DNA from: DASVTR01 sp033855775 | GTDB lineage: Bacteria > Acidobacteriota > Blastocatellia > Pyrinomonadales > Pyrinomonadaceae | Direction: 5' to 3' | Assembly: GCA_033855775.1 (NCBI GenBank) | Contig: JAWVFT010000053.1 | Location: 56,679 to 120,678 of the forward strand | Length of the DNA stretch: 64,000 bases | Part shown: in pieces, positions 1 to 8,367 of the stretch | How the letters are laid out: each line of letters begins with the position of its first letter | How positions within the stretch are numbered: the first letter of the stretch is position 1 | Position numbers and translations under genes: made by a program | The notes under the pieces: model-generated | Databases searched by the model: none | What the model saw: the letters and a program-made list of their open reading frames with translations, nothing else | What the model was told of the DNA's origin: nothing

Positions 1-2198
1 CAGTAGAAATGCCCTAGGTCAACGTAAGGCTCCCAGAAGTCGCCGTAGTCCACGGTCTTCTGCGCGCCGTCATATTCGAGCACGTATGAAGGCTCCGGCA
101 TGGGCGCGAAGGTCGCCGTGAAGTTGGCCGTGTAATCCGCGCTGAGGTTCGGCAGCGTGAGGCTCTGCGGGGCAAACGTGTAGCGGTCCTGCTCAATCGA
201 AGCCGTCAACGTGTAGTCGCCCGTGTCGAGCGCGGTCAAAGCGTAACTGCCGTCGCTGCCGGTTCTGACAACGCTGGCTTGCGGGCCGTCCAACTTGACC
301 GCGATGCCGATGATGCCGTCGCCCGCGCCGTTCGTCACGCGGCCACTGACGCGATGCGTCTGCAACACCGCATCGAAGTTCGCTTCCCTGTCGCTGCCGA
401 GATTAGCGAACGCTTGATGCTGCGGGCCGATGAGATAAAAACGCTTCGATGCGTTGACTTCATAGCTGCCACCGGCGGGCAATCCGGCGAAAGCATAACG
501 GCCTTCGTCGTCGGTCGTGGCAGTCATCGTCCGCGAGCCGCTCAAGACGACGGTCACGGCGCCGAGCGCGTGGCTGGCTTCGTCCAACGCGCGCCCGCTA
601 ATCTTGTAAACGGAGCGCACGCCCTTCAAGGTCAACGTCCGATCGCCGTCGAGCGCGTTGATGTTTTGCCCTGTGAAGGTGAAGAAGCTATTGTTCGTCG
701 CCGCCACAGTGTAGTTGTAACCGGCGATGAGGTCTGGGAAAGAGAAACTGCCGTCCGTGCCGCTCGTGGCCGCTCTAATCGTCCCGCCCAACTCGTTGTG
801 AACTTCCACTTCGATTCCGGCCAGCCCCGCGTTGTTGTCGTCCAACACTTGACCGCTCACCGTGAACGTTTGTCGCGTCGCAAGGAAAATCACGCCCGGC
901 TGCTGTCCGTTCAACTGTGTGAAGCTGCGACTCTGCGGGCTGAAAGTGTAGTAGAGCTTCGACGGCGTAACCGTGTAATCTTCTCCGGCCAACACCGCGA
1001 AAGAATAAGCTCCGCTGTCATCCGTCGTCGCCGTCTGCGCCCGCGCCCCGCTCAACGCGACAGGCACCCCGCCGAAGCCGCTGCCGCTGACCGCCACCTG
1101 CCCGCTGATGTTTAAGATTTTCCGCGTCGCCACAAAGTTGATGTTGGGCTGATTGCCGCTCAACTGTGTGATGACACGCGAGGCTGGCGTAAAGTCATAG
1201 AAAGTCTTCGCCACCGCCAGCGTGTAATCGTCGCCCGCCGGCGCGTTGAACGAATAAGCTCCGCTTGCGTCCGTCGTCATCGTCTGCGCCTGCGCTTGCG
1301 GCCCCGTCAACGTCACAAACGCGCCGCTGAAATTATTCTCAACCGACGTGACCTGACCACTGATGGCGAAAATCTGGCGCGTCGCGACGAAGTTGACGTT
1401 CGCTTGATTGTTGCTGAGCGCGCTGAAGACGCGGCTCTGCGGGCTGATGTTATAGAAGGGCTTTGAGAGCGTCAGCGTGTAATCGTCGGCAGCCGTCGTG
1501 ACGATGAACGAATAGAATCCGCTGGCATCGGTCGTCACAATTTGCTTCTGCCCTTGCGGCCCCGTCAGCGTAGCGGTCACGCCGCCCAAGCCGCCCGCGC
1601 CGGATGTCGCTTGACCGCTGACGACGTAGGGCGGAATAAGCGTCGGGGCCGCGCCGAAGTCGTCCGGCGGGCCGCCGCCCGTGTGGCCTATGCCGACGCG
1701 CACGCGATTGCTGTTGACACCACGATAAGCGACGCGCACAAGCACGTCGCCCACGTCCGTCAGGTCATCGCTCAGCCGGAGCGTGACGGCGCTCAACTGC
1801 TCCTGCTGCGGCACAGGCATGAGGGCTTCCACCTGCAAAGTGTAGCGACGATGCGAAGCGTCTTCCGCCTCTGCTGTCAAGACAGACAAGTCCTCGCCGG
1901 GCTGCAAAGACAAGTTCAAGGCAAAGAGCGTCAGGCGCGTGCGATGGTCTGCGCTCCATGCGAAAGGCGAAGTGAGCGAGAAAGGCTCGCGCAGGAAGGT
2001 GACGGATTCTAAAGCGATGGCGCGCGTCGAAGTCGCTTCGCTGACGAGCACGGGCGGGCGCGTCTGCGCCGCCGCGCTCGCGGCCAGCGCGCAGACGACC
2101 AGCAACAAACAGAGCGGCCAGCTTGCCAGTCTACAACGAAGCGCAAGCCTCCGGCGGGCTAGTCTGCAAGACAGTCTCTCTTCGAGCGTGTTTGGCAA
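1..2198 (-). CDS. Secreted protein with tandem carboxypeptidase-regulatory-like repeats (partial, runs off left edge)
   Basis: The gene has no stop inside the window, so its C terminus is missing. The N terminus has several Arg residues, a hydrophobic core and an Ala-rich cleavage region (CALAASAAAQT), which is a Sec signal peptide. After a unique region of about 170 residues come six tandem repeats of about 80-90 residues. Each opens with SGQV or SGRV, contains a D-x-S-G-x-Y-x-F core and closes with an F-x-P-Q-S-R-like segment. This is the beta-sandwich fold of carboxypeptidase regulatory-like domains, common in surface proteins of Acidobacteriota. The last visible part, before the edge, is no longer repetitive. 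I start at TTG 2198 because AGAGGA lies 6 nt upstream; GTG 2264 is an alternative. Role is probably cell-surface adhesion or matrix, which is inference. Confidence 0.75.
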   Translation of the reverse strand, partial: MPNTLEERLSCRLARRRLALRCRLASWPLCLLLVVCALAASAAAQTRPPVLVSEATSTRAIALESVTFLREPFSLTSPFAWSADHRTRLTLFALNLSLQPGEDLSVLTAEAEDASHRRYTLQVEALMPVPQQEQLSAVTLRLSDDLTDVGDVLVRVAYRGVNSNRVRVGIGHTGGGPPDDFGAAPTLIPPYVVSGQATSGAGGLGGVTATLTGPQGQKQIVTTDASGFYSFIVTTAADDYTLTLSKPFYNISPQSRVFSALSNNQANVNFVATRQIFAISGQVTSVENNFSGAFVTLTGPQAQAQTMTTDASGAYSFNAPAGDDYTLAVAKTFYDFTPASRVITQLSGNQPNINFVATRKILNISGQVAVSGSGFGGVPVALSGARAQTATTDDSGAYSFAVLAGEDYTVTPSKLYYTFSPQSRSFTQLNGQQPGVIFLATRQTFTVSGQVLDDNNAGLAGIEVEVHNELGGTIRAATSGTDGSFSFPDLIAGYNYTVAATNNSFFTFTGQNINALDGDRTLTLKGVRSVYKISGRALDEASHALGAVTVVLSGSRTMTATTDDEGRYAFAGLPAGGSYEVNASKRFYLIGPQHQAFANLGSDREANFDAVLQTHRVSGRVTNGAGDGIIGIAVKLDGPQASVVRTGSDGSYALTALDTGDYTLTASIEQDRYTFAPQSLTLPNLSADYTANFTATFAPMPEPSYVLEYDGAQKTVDYGDFWEPYVDLGHFY

Positions 2199-2371
2199 AG
2201 CGCGTCCTCTTATCTGTTGCCGGGAAGATTTTGTGGCCGCAGGATGAAAGCCAGTCAGGTTCACTTAAGGGAAAACTCCGTCGAAGCAAATCCCACTTGA
2301 TAATAATGCCGCCGGTTAGTTGGAACGTTTGGATAATAGGTTAGCGCGGCGGTCATCGTCAATGGTCATCG

Positions 2372-3319
2372 TCAATCGTCCTGCGGACTTTCGACGAGGT
2401 GGCTGAGGCGCGCGCGCGGATGATGACGGTCATACGTGGCGCGCATCTGGTTGTTGGTAATGTGCGTGTAGATTTGCGTCGTCGAGATGTCGCTATGGCC
2501 GAGCAGAGCTTGCACGGAACGCGAATCGGCGCCGCGTTGCAGGAGGTGCGTGGCGAAGCTGTGGCGCAGCGTGTGGGGCGAGATGTTCGGCAGATTCGCC
2601 TGCCGCGCGTAACGCTTGATGGTGGCCCAGACGTTGTGGCGCGAGAGCGGTTTGCCCAGACTGTTGAGGAACAATTGCGGAGCGCGTTCCTTCTCGCGGT
2701 CGCGCCGCGTGCGCGCGCCGAGATAGTGTTGCAGCCAGCGCGCGGCGCTCTTGCCGATTGGCACGCGCCGTTGCTTGCTGCCCTTGCCATAGCAGATGAT
2801 TAGCCCTGCGTCGAGGTCAACGTCCGCCAGCTTTAACGTCACCAACTCGGAAACGCGTAGGCCCGTCGCGTAGAGCAGTTCAATGACGGCGCGGTCGCGC
2901 AAGCCTTCCGTGGTCTGCGTGTCGGGCGCAGAGAGCAGTTGCTCCATCTGCTCTTCGGTCAGAAAATGAGGCAGGGGCGCGAGTCGTTGCGGCGTGTCGA
3001 GGTCTTCGGTCGGATAAGATTTGAGATGCCCGTCGAGCATCAGGAAGCGAAAGAGGCCGCGCGCCGCGCTGACCGCGCGCGTGACGGAAGCGGGCGCGAG
3101 GCCGTCGCGCGAAAGCTCCGCTATCCAGCCGCGCAAATCCTTGCGCGTCAAATCCTGCACGCGCAAGCCCAAGCTTTCGGCCCACGCTTCGAGCCGCGCC
3201 AAATCGCGCCCGTAGCTCTCAAGCGAATTTTGCGCGAGTCCCTTCTCCACCTGCAAGTAGGAGAGAAACTCGCGCACCAGATTTCGCTGCGACATGCTTT
3301 CGATGCTCATCGGCAGCAA
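2372..3319 (-). CDS. xerD: Tyrosine site-specific recombinase XerD
   Basis: Xer recombinases resolve chromosome dimers at dif together with XerC and FtsK. The N-terminal SAM-like core-binding domain covers about residues 10-100 and the catalytic domain about 115-305. All catalytic residues are visible: R155 in GLRVSE, K179 in YGKGSKQ, H249 and R252 in HTLRHSFATHLL, H275 in GHSDISTTQ and the nucleophile Y284 in QIYTH. The length of 315 is slightly above the usual 298, because the first ATG used here precedes two others (3310 and 3295). The start at 3295 aligns best with typical XerD proteins and none has a strong ribosome binding site. XerC, XerA or a phage-type integrase are less likely because no mobile-element genes adjoin it. 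Confidence 0.9.
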   Translation of the reverse strand: MLPMSIESMSQRNLVREFLSYLQVEKGLAQNSLESYGRDLARLEAWAESLGLRVQDLTRKDLRGWIAELSRDGLAPASVTRAVSAARGLFRFLMLDGHLKSYPTEDLDTPQRLAPLPHFLTEEQMEQLLSAPDTQTTEGLRDRAVIELLYATGLRVSELVTLKLADVDLDAGLIICYGKGSKQRRVPIGKSAARWLQHYLGARTRRDREKERAPQLFLNSLGKPLSRHNVWATIKRYARQANLPNISPHTLRHSFATHLLQRGADSRSVQALLGHSDISTTQIYTHITNNQMRATYDRHHPRARLSHLVESPQDD

Positions 3320-3333
3320 CTATAACAGAAAAA

Positions 3334-3464
3334 CAGACGCGGAGACGCGGAGACGCGGCAACGTGCGGACGCGGGGACGCGGGGACGCGGGGACACGGCG
3401 AAGAAAGGCGCGATGGTGGCCGAGATGTTCGGGCTTTATTTATCGCCTCAGTCTCCGCGTCAGC
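3334..3464. repeat. Intergenic GACGCGG-unit repeat with inverted partner
   Basis: Units of 7-8 nt of the form GACGCGG(A/G) recur about seven times from 3336 to 3397. An inverted copy (GTCTCCGCGTC, 3451-3461) pairs perfectly with 3336-3346, so the segment can fold back on itself. It lies between the start of xerD and the stop of the haemoglobin gene and resembles the other short-unit palindromes of this window. Confidence 0.6.
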
Positions 3465-3474
3465 GCGTCGTGCT

Positions 3475-3945
3475 TCACTGCTTATCCACGATGTCCTTCT
3501 TAAGACCGGCCAGAGCTTTCAAGAGGTCGTCCTTCTCGGCCTTGCCGACTTTGAATTTATCGAGCGTGGCGAGCAGATGCTTGACCGCTATGTCCCAATC
3601 GGCGTCGGTGATGCCCAGACCTTCGTGAACGGTTCGCATGCTGCGCCCGATGTAAATGCATGGGCCGCCGGTCGCGGCGCAGAGTTGGTCAAGGACGAGT
3701 TGGCGAATCCGCTTCTGCGAATCGAGGCTGACGCCGTTAAAAAACTTGCCGAGCTTTTCGTCTTTTATCAAGCGTCCCAGAAACTCGTCGGTGACGGCGG
3801 CCAGCGCGTCGTAACCGCCGAGCCGTTTGTAGAGGCTATCGGTTTGCTGGTGCGCGCTGTTGCCTTGCGCTTGAACGCTCGCAGCGCCACCGCAGGCCAA
3901 CAGCAAGAGGCAAAGTCCCAGGGGTAAACGGGCTATCTTTCTCAT
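3475..3945 (-). CDS. Group 1 truncated haemoglobin carried as a lipoprotein
   Basis: Residues 35-155 form a truncated (2-on-2) globin: the YKRLGGYDALAAVTDEF start of helix B, FF in the E-F region and a proximal haem ligand at H107 in RTVHEGLGI. Such proteins bind O2 or NO and detoxify NO or deliver oxygen. Unusually, the protein begins with MRKIARLPLG, a hydrophobic core and a lipobox LLAC with Cys18, so it should be exported and lipid-anchored rather than cytoplasmic. The start is secure: GGAGG lies 7 nt upstream of the ATG. A strong promoter is present at 4026-4054. The gene stands alone, with xerD downstream and a lipoprotein gene upstream in the same direction. Confidence 0.88.
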   Translation of the reverse strand: MRKIARLPLGLCLLLLACGGAASVQAQGNSAHQQTDSLYKRLGGYDALAAVTDEFLGRLIKDEKLGKFFNGVSLDSQKRIRQLVLDQLCAATGGPCIYIGRSMRTVHEGLGITDADWDIAVKHLLATLDKFKVGKAEKDDLLKALAGLKKDIVDKQ

Positions 3946-4025
3946 GGTTCATCCTCCGAAAAGAAGTCGTGCGAGGCAACCAGCGTGACGAACGCGTGTG
4001 GCGCGCTCTCCATTAAATCGCGCGC

Positions 4026-4054
4026 AAAATAATGTGAGCGATAATGATTGTCAA
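4026..4054 (-). promoter_or_regulatory. Sigma70-like promoter for the truncated haemoglobin gene
   Basis: On the minus strand TTGACA (4049-4054) and TATTTT (4026-4031) are separated by exactly 17 nt. Transcription would begin near 4019 and give a leader of about 75 nt containing the GGAGG ribosome binding site. The match to the housekeeping consensus is among the best in the window. Confidence 0.65.
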
Positions 4055-4123
4055 GCCTTTTCAGAAGAGTTGTTGCCGGTTCGGAAGATTGCTTGCCGGC
4101 GACAGCGAGCGCTTCCCGCCGGA

Positions 4124-4867
4124 TTACTGCGAGACGGCGGCGTCGCTATGCCACGCATACTTCGCGCCTGTCCAGTAGATAAAGCCCGGAGAGCCCGCGA
4201 GCATTTGCTGTATCACGTCGCCTCTGAGCGGAGGCAGTTGCTCCTTCGCCGCTTCAGTCGTCGGCTGGTTGAGCAACGAGCGCGCGTGCTCCGTTTTCAT
4301 CGCGCCGCCGACCGCGTTTCGCAGCAGGTAAGTTTGCGTCGCCTTCGGGTTGCGCCAGCCCGCTTCCTGATGACCATGAATCACGGCCAGCAGATTATCG
4401 TTCTGCCGGACGACGACCGGCGCGGGCTTTTCGGGAAACTTCTTCACGTCCTTATGAACTTCCATCACCATGACGGCGCGCGGGTCTTCCAGAATCCAGC
4501 CCGCATACTCGCTGTTGAGTTCCGCGAGCATTCCTTTGCCGGGTTTGACTGCGACGGCGATGTCCTCAGAATCGTCGCCGTTGAAATCTCCGACGACGTA
4601 CATATCACGGCGGCTCTCGTCAATCGTCACGGCTGTTTTGTAAATACGCTGGACGACTTCGCGCAACTCCGCGACGGAAGCGGGCGGCGCGACCGCCGGG
4701 GTTTCTTGTGACGGCGACGACGACGACGCGGGCGGCGCGGGCGCGGGCGGCTGATTCGCGGCAGTTGAATTATTGACGGCGGGCGGCGTGGCTTGCTGCC
4801 GGCACGCGATGCCCGCCGCGATGAAGAGACAGAGCAACAACGTCTTGATGATTCTTGGCGCAAACAT
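4124..4867 (-). CDS. Hypothetical lipoprotein with FG-GAP-like segment
   Basis: The protein starts with a short basic segment, a hydrophobic core and a lipobox ending IAAGIAC, so it is a predicted lipoprotein. A Pro/Ala/Ser-rich linker of about 45 residues follows. The segment VGDFNGDDSEDIAVAV resembles a calcium-binding FG-GAP/integrin-type blade, but only one copy is present, so a full propeller is not formed. The C-terminal half contains no motif I recognise. ATG 4867 is chosen because the lipoprotein signal begins there and GGAGAA lies about 10 nt upstream; an in-frame GTG at 4885 is possible. Function unknown. It is separated from the oxidoreductase gene upstream by a strong hairpin, so it is probably transcribed separately. 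Confidence 0.7.
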   Translation of the reverse strand: MFAPRIIKTLLLCLFIAAGIACRQQATPPAVNNSTAANQPPAPAPPASSSSPSQETPAVAPPASVAELREVVQRIYKTAVTIDESRRDMYVVGDFNGDDSEDIAVAVKPGKGMLAELNSEYAGWILEDPRAVMVMEVHKDVKKFPEKPAPVVVRQNDNLLAVIHGHQEAGWRNPKATQTYLLRNAVGGAMKTEHARSLLNQPTTEAAKEQLPPLRGDVIQQMLAGSPGFIYWTGAKYAWHSDAAVSQ

Positions 4868-4956
4868 GTGCGGACATTTCTCCACTCGGAAGCGGCCCGG
4901 CCCGCCGCGCGGCTGGACGAAGGCGCGCGGGCAGGCTTGGCTCTGATAGTTGAGCG

Positions 4957-4997
4957 CGTAAGACTCGTCAGGCGGCAGGCGCCTGACGAGTCTTACG
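4957..4997. repeat. Perfect 18-bp hairpin between genes
   Basis: Positions 4957-4974 and 4980-4997 are perfect reverse complements (CGTAAGACTCGTCAGGCG), with a 5-nt loop. In the transcript of the di-haem oxidoreductase gene this hairpin follows the stop codon by about 40 nt. There is no U-tract on either side, so it may be a processing or stabilising structure, a factor-dependent terminator, or a small palindromic repeat. Confidence 0.75.
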
Positions 4998-5037
4998 GGA
5001 ATAAGTTAAAGATGTTTCCTGCAAACTCACGAAGAGC

Positions 5038-6717
5038 TTACAGGGATTCCAGAAACGTGATGAGTTGCCTTCGCTGCGTCGCGTTGAGCAATGTCTGGTA
5101 ACGGTTGGTGACGGACATTGCCTCGCCCGCGTGGCGCAGGATGGCCTCGTTGAAGGTCAGCGATTCGCCGTCGTGCATCAAGCGGTCGCGAGTGCGAACG
5201 CCCCAGAGCGGAGCCGTGCGAACTCTGGTGCGCGTGATTGGCCCGCCGTTCTGCACGATGAAGTCGCCCGTGCCGATGTCGTGCAACAGGAAATCGCCGA
5301 AAGGACGAATGACCTTGCTGCCGAGAGCCGCAGGCACGCTGAATGTCCCGCCGTTGATGACCGTGCATGGCTTAGCCGTGATCATGGATGGAACGTGACA
5401 GGCAGCGCAACTATGATAGATAGTCCCGGTCTGCGGGTCTACCATAGAGGTAAAAATCTGCGAGCCCGCAATCACGTCAGCATTGTACTGAGCGATAATG
5501 TCCGGGTCGCGCGGCGGAGCCTTTGTCGCTCGCATGAACCGTGCGAAGACCCTGATGTCTTCTGCCGTATCCTCGCCGCAGGTGACACCGGGATTGGCCG
5601 TGCAGGGCGTGTTGTCCGGCACACTGTCGAAGCCGGAGCCAAAGCCGACGAAACGGCCCAGGCTCGTGTTCTCAGCCAGAATCAGGAAGTTTGTAATCCC
5701 GATTTCGTTGAGATAAGCATCGCCGGAGAAGGAGAGCAGGCTGGCGTGCTGGTTCTTCCAGCCAAAGCGAGCGACCCGCTTCGGTTGGCCGGGAGCTTCC
5801 AACACCGGGACGGTAATCACCAGCCCATTTATTTCATTGTTGGTGGTTCCCGGTTGATTGTTGGCGATGGCAATGAGCGTGCCGTCCGCGACGGCCTCGA
5901 CGAAACCGTCGCCCAGTGTATTGAGCGAAGTGCGGAAGGTGCGAACCTTCTCTTCGCCGGTCAGCGCAGGCCCGCCGCCGATGATGCCCGCCGTGTAGAG
6001 CGGCGGCACACGCTCTTGCACCTTGGCGCTCTTCTTCGGGTCGCCGTTGTAGTTCTTGGTCGGGATGCCCCGGTCGTTAATGAGCGAGCCGCCGGGCGCG
6101 TCCTTGAAGGTAATCTGTCCGTTGAGGGTCACGTTATGTCCGGCGCGCAACTCGTTAATCTGGCTGATAGCGCCCGTCACCGGATTCTGGTGACACTCTT
6201 TACATGACTGGGCGTTGTAAACCGGCCCGAGCCCGTCGGCGATGACATCCACATCTTCAAAGGTGCCTTTGTCGGCGTCAAACGTGGCCTGTGAAGTGAA
6301 ATTGTTCGTCTTGTCGTCAAAGCCGGTCAGAGCGTCGGTGGCCGGAGGCGTCGGGCATGGAGCCAACCGACCGTCGCCGGGGTCTTCAACCGGAGTGACC
6401 GTCCCCGCATCCGCGGATGGAGTCCGGCTGACGCTAGTGGCAGAGTCGGTTCTGGCGGCCTCCGGGTCAGTGTCAGTCCTCAAGCTATAGGTGGTCCTAT
6501 CGCTTGCTGAAACGCCTTCGAGGTCAACGGAGCCGGGAACGTAGGTGGCGTCGGTCGTGGCGGCGACGTTAGCCTGATCCGCCTCGGTGGATTGGGTGTC
6601 GGCATCAGCCATAACGGGCGTGCCGGCGCTCTTGCTGCTGGTATTCCAGTTAAAGGCGGAAGGCGCTATCACCAACCCCAGGAAAACCATCAGAATAATT
6701 ATCTTTAAACGGTTCAT
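5038..6717 (-). CDS. Di-haem oxidoreductase (DHOR / thiol-oxidoreductase-like) family protein
   Basis: The protein has an N-terminal signal or anchor (MNRLKIIILMVFLGLVIA), a Thr/Ala/Asp-rich linker to about residue 125 and a c-type cytochrome-like body. Two haem-binding CxxCH motifs are visible, SCKECH at about residues 171-176 and SCAACH at 436-441. Segments such as PPLYTAGIIGGG and RTAPLWGVRTRDRLMHDG are typical of the DHOR family, whose members are periplasmic electron-transfer proteins often linked to iron or peroxide metabolism. The ATG at 6717 is chosen because GAGGAG lies 8 nt upstream; an upstream in-frame start at 6783 would precede the signal. The mature protein acts outside the cytoplasm. 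No partner gene adjoins it, so the substrate cannot be named. Confidence 0.85.
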   Translation of the reverse strand: MNRLKIIILMVFLGLVIAPSAFNWNTSSKSAGTPVMADADTQSTEADQANVAATTDATYVPGSVDLEGVSASDRTTYSLRTDTDPEAARTDSATSVSRTPSADAGTVTPVEDPGDGRLAPCPTPPATDALTGFDDKTNNFTSQATFDADKGTFEDVDVIADGLGPVYNAQSCKECHQNPVTGAISQINELRAGHNVTLNGQITFKDAPGGSLINDRGIPTKNYNGDPKKSAKVQERVPPLYTAGIIGGGPALTGEEKVRTFRTSLNTLGDGFVEAVADGTLIAIANNQPGTTNNEINGLVITVPVLEAPGQPKRVARFGWKNQHASLLSFSGDAYLNEIGITNFLILAENTSLGRFVGFGSGFDSVPDNTPCTANPGVTCGEDTAEDIRVFARFMRATKAPPRDPDIIAQYNADVIAGSQIFTSMVDPQTGTIYHSCAACHVPSMITAKPCTVINGGTFSVPAALGSKVIRPFGDFLLHDIGTGDFIVQNGGPITRTRVRTAPLWGVRTRDRLMHDGESLTFNEAILRHAGEAMSVTNRYQTLLNATQRRQLITFLESL

Positions 6718-7182
6718 CGGTGTCACTCCTCTGGCTCGAACCGGACGCAGGGAGCCCGGCTCAAGCGTCAAATGTAACCTCAAGCGCGAAGGGCGCAGAG
6801 GTCAGCCGATTTCAGCTTTACGAAACGTGAGCAACAACGCGTTAGAGAGAAGAAGCGGCGACACCTTCTGCTTCATCAGGCTTCAACTTCGAGGCCGGAG
6901 TCGGAGAAACTGGGCTTCTCAGAAACGCAGGGACAAGCGATTCATCTGGGCCTTGCGCCTCACCTTGAGGCAACACCTTGGAATGTATGACGGTTAGCGT
7001 TGAATGGCCTGCGGGGCATCGCCTCTGGGTGGCTCTGCCGGTCTTCAGCCATCGTTCTGGGGGGAACTTAAGTAAGAAGAAAGGGGGAAGTTGGACTACT
7101 TTGCAACGTAATGTGCAAGCAGAGTACGCCTCTTGCAAATTCGTGTCAATAGCTATTTTCAGAGCGGCGGTTTAAGCCACAA
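6718..7182. other. Intergenic region without recognisable gene
   Basis: This stretch of about 465 nt is less GC-rich than its surroundings. No open frame in it has coding character and no RNA gene or repeat was recognised. It should hold the promoter of the oxidoreductase gene at its left end; no clear -35/-10 pair was seen. Confidence 0.5.
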
Positions 7183-8166
7183 TCAGGCGGCGAATTGCTC
7201 TCTCTTTTTGCCCGCCGTTTTTGGAGTTGACGGCCTGCTGCTGCGGCGGCGATAGATGGTGTAGCCGAACCAGAAGCCGTAAAAGAAGATGAGCATCAGG
7301 GCGGCGGCGAGCGCGGCGGCGGTAGTAGAGCTTGTGACCTTGCGGACGACGACGAAGAAGTCGCCCGTCACGCCGAGCGGCAAGGGCAGCATCGCGGCTA
7401 TCAAGACGCGGCTGGCGAAGCGATGAAAGTGTTCCGTCTCTTCGCCGCGCTCGACAATGCGATGATATGCGGCGGGCGTCATCAAGAGCACGATGCTCAG
7501 AGCCACCAGCAGGAGGCTCAAGAGATGCGCGTATCTCGATGAGAGCGGAAGCTTCTCGAAGGCTTCCGTCAACGTCGTGATGAACTGGAAGCCGAGCAAC
7601 GCCTGCGCGCCCGGCAGCACGACGCGCGCTTCCGTCAGGACGTGTCTAATCTTGTCCGTCAGCTTCGTGCCTTCGGCTTCGGCTTCGGCGTTCTCCTGTT
7701 CGTCCATCTCTTTCTTCTCCCTAACCTCCGGCTCGCGCCTTGAGCGGCGCAAGAGTTCCAGCCCGTACCAGAAAAAGAGCGCGGCGAGGCCGACGCTGAT
7801 TGCGACGACGAGCGAGAGCGGGCGCGCGATAGTTCTCTCCATCGCCACGTACACGTCGAAGCCGAGCGCGATGGCGAAGGGCAACAACGCATAGCACATC
7901 ACTTTCGACGTGAAGCGATGCAGATTGTTTGTGTCTTCGCCTTCTTCAACGATGCGGTGATACGAGCCGGGCGCAAGCAGCAAACAGAGCGCGACTAGCA
8001 TCAATCCAAGCCCGCACATTTTCAGATATTGTGAAGTTCCAGGAAGCTTGTCGAAGCCGGGTTCAAAGGCCGCGCGAAATTGAAAGCCCAGTAACACCTG
8101 CGAGCCGAGCACCAGCATGCGGCCCTCGTCGAGAGCATTCTGTATCTTGTCCTTCAGCTTTGCCAC
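7183..8166 (-). CDS. Tandem-duplicated DUF6328 membrane protein
   Basis: Two homologous halves, about residues 1-150 and 168-315, each carry the family hallmark LLGFQF followed by four predicted membrane segments and an A-x-YHRIVE motif (GSYHRIVEEGE and AAYHRIVERGE). Single-copy DUF6328 proteins have about 150 residues, so this is an internal duplication joined by a charged linker rich in Glu and Lys. The function of the family is not known; a membrane role is all that can be said. The ATG start begins a charged amphipathic segment (MAKLKDKIQNALDEGR) that is repeated at the start of the second half (KLTDKIRHVLTEAR), which supports it. A hairpin terminator at 8287-8319 separates the gene from the permease genes upstream. 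Confidence 0.8.
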   Translation of the reverse strand: MAKLKDKIQNALDEGRMLVLGSQVLLGFQFRAAFEPGFDKLPGTSQYLKMCGLGLMLVALCLLLAPGSYHRIVEEGEDTNNLHRFTSKVMCYALLPFAIALGFDVYVAMERTIARPLSLVVAISVGLAALFFWYGLELLRRSRREPEVREKKEMDEQENAEAEAEGTKLTDKIRHVLTEARVVLPGAQALLGFQFITTLTEAFEKLPLSSRYAHLLSLLLVALSIVLLMTPAAYHRIVERGEETEHFHRFASRVLIAAMLPLPLGVTGDFFVVVRKVTSSTTAAALAAALMLIFFYGFWFGYTIYRRRSSRPSTPKTAGKKREQFAA

Positions 8167-8286
8167 GCCAGCCCACCTCGCTCGTTGCGGACATTCTAAA
8201 GCAAAGCGGGCCGCAATGGAACGATGAGTTTCAAAGCGCAGGCTCGCAGCCAGCGCAAGAACGGAAGAGCGCGTAAAAAGAATGAA

Positions 8287-8319
8287 GCGCGCGAAGAGAA
8301 AGATTGCTTCTTCGCGCGC
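8287..8319. terminator. Hairpin terminator between ABC permease and DUF6328 genes
   Basis: GCGCGCGAAGA (8287-8297) and its perfect complement (8309-8319) form an 11-bp GC-rich stem with an 11-nt loop. On the minus strand it follows the permease stop (8368) and is itself followed by TTCATTCTTTTT. On the plus strand it is followed by ATTGCTTTTTC. It can therefore work in both directions, but only the minus direction has a gene to end. Confidence 0.6.
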
Positions 8320-8367
8320 ATTGCTTTTTCTATAACGTTGAGACTCCGGCGTGAGCCTGTTTGTCGT

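Noticed and set aside
279..1115. Plus-strand open frame of 278 codons at the left edge
   Set aside because: It is antisense to the repeat protein, whose minus-strand reading has conserved domain motifs.
2372..3319. Phage or integron integrase
   Set aside because: The sequence fits chromosomal XerD and no attachment sites, cassette or phage genes adjoin it.
6842..7175. Small genes in the gap 6718-7182
   Set aside because: Candidate frames on both strands lack ribosome binding sites and any protein-like pattern.
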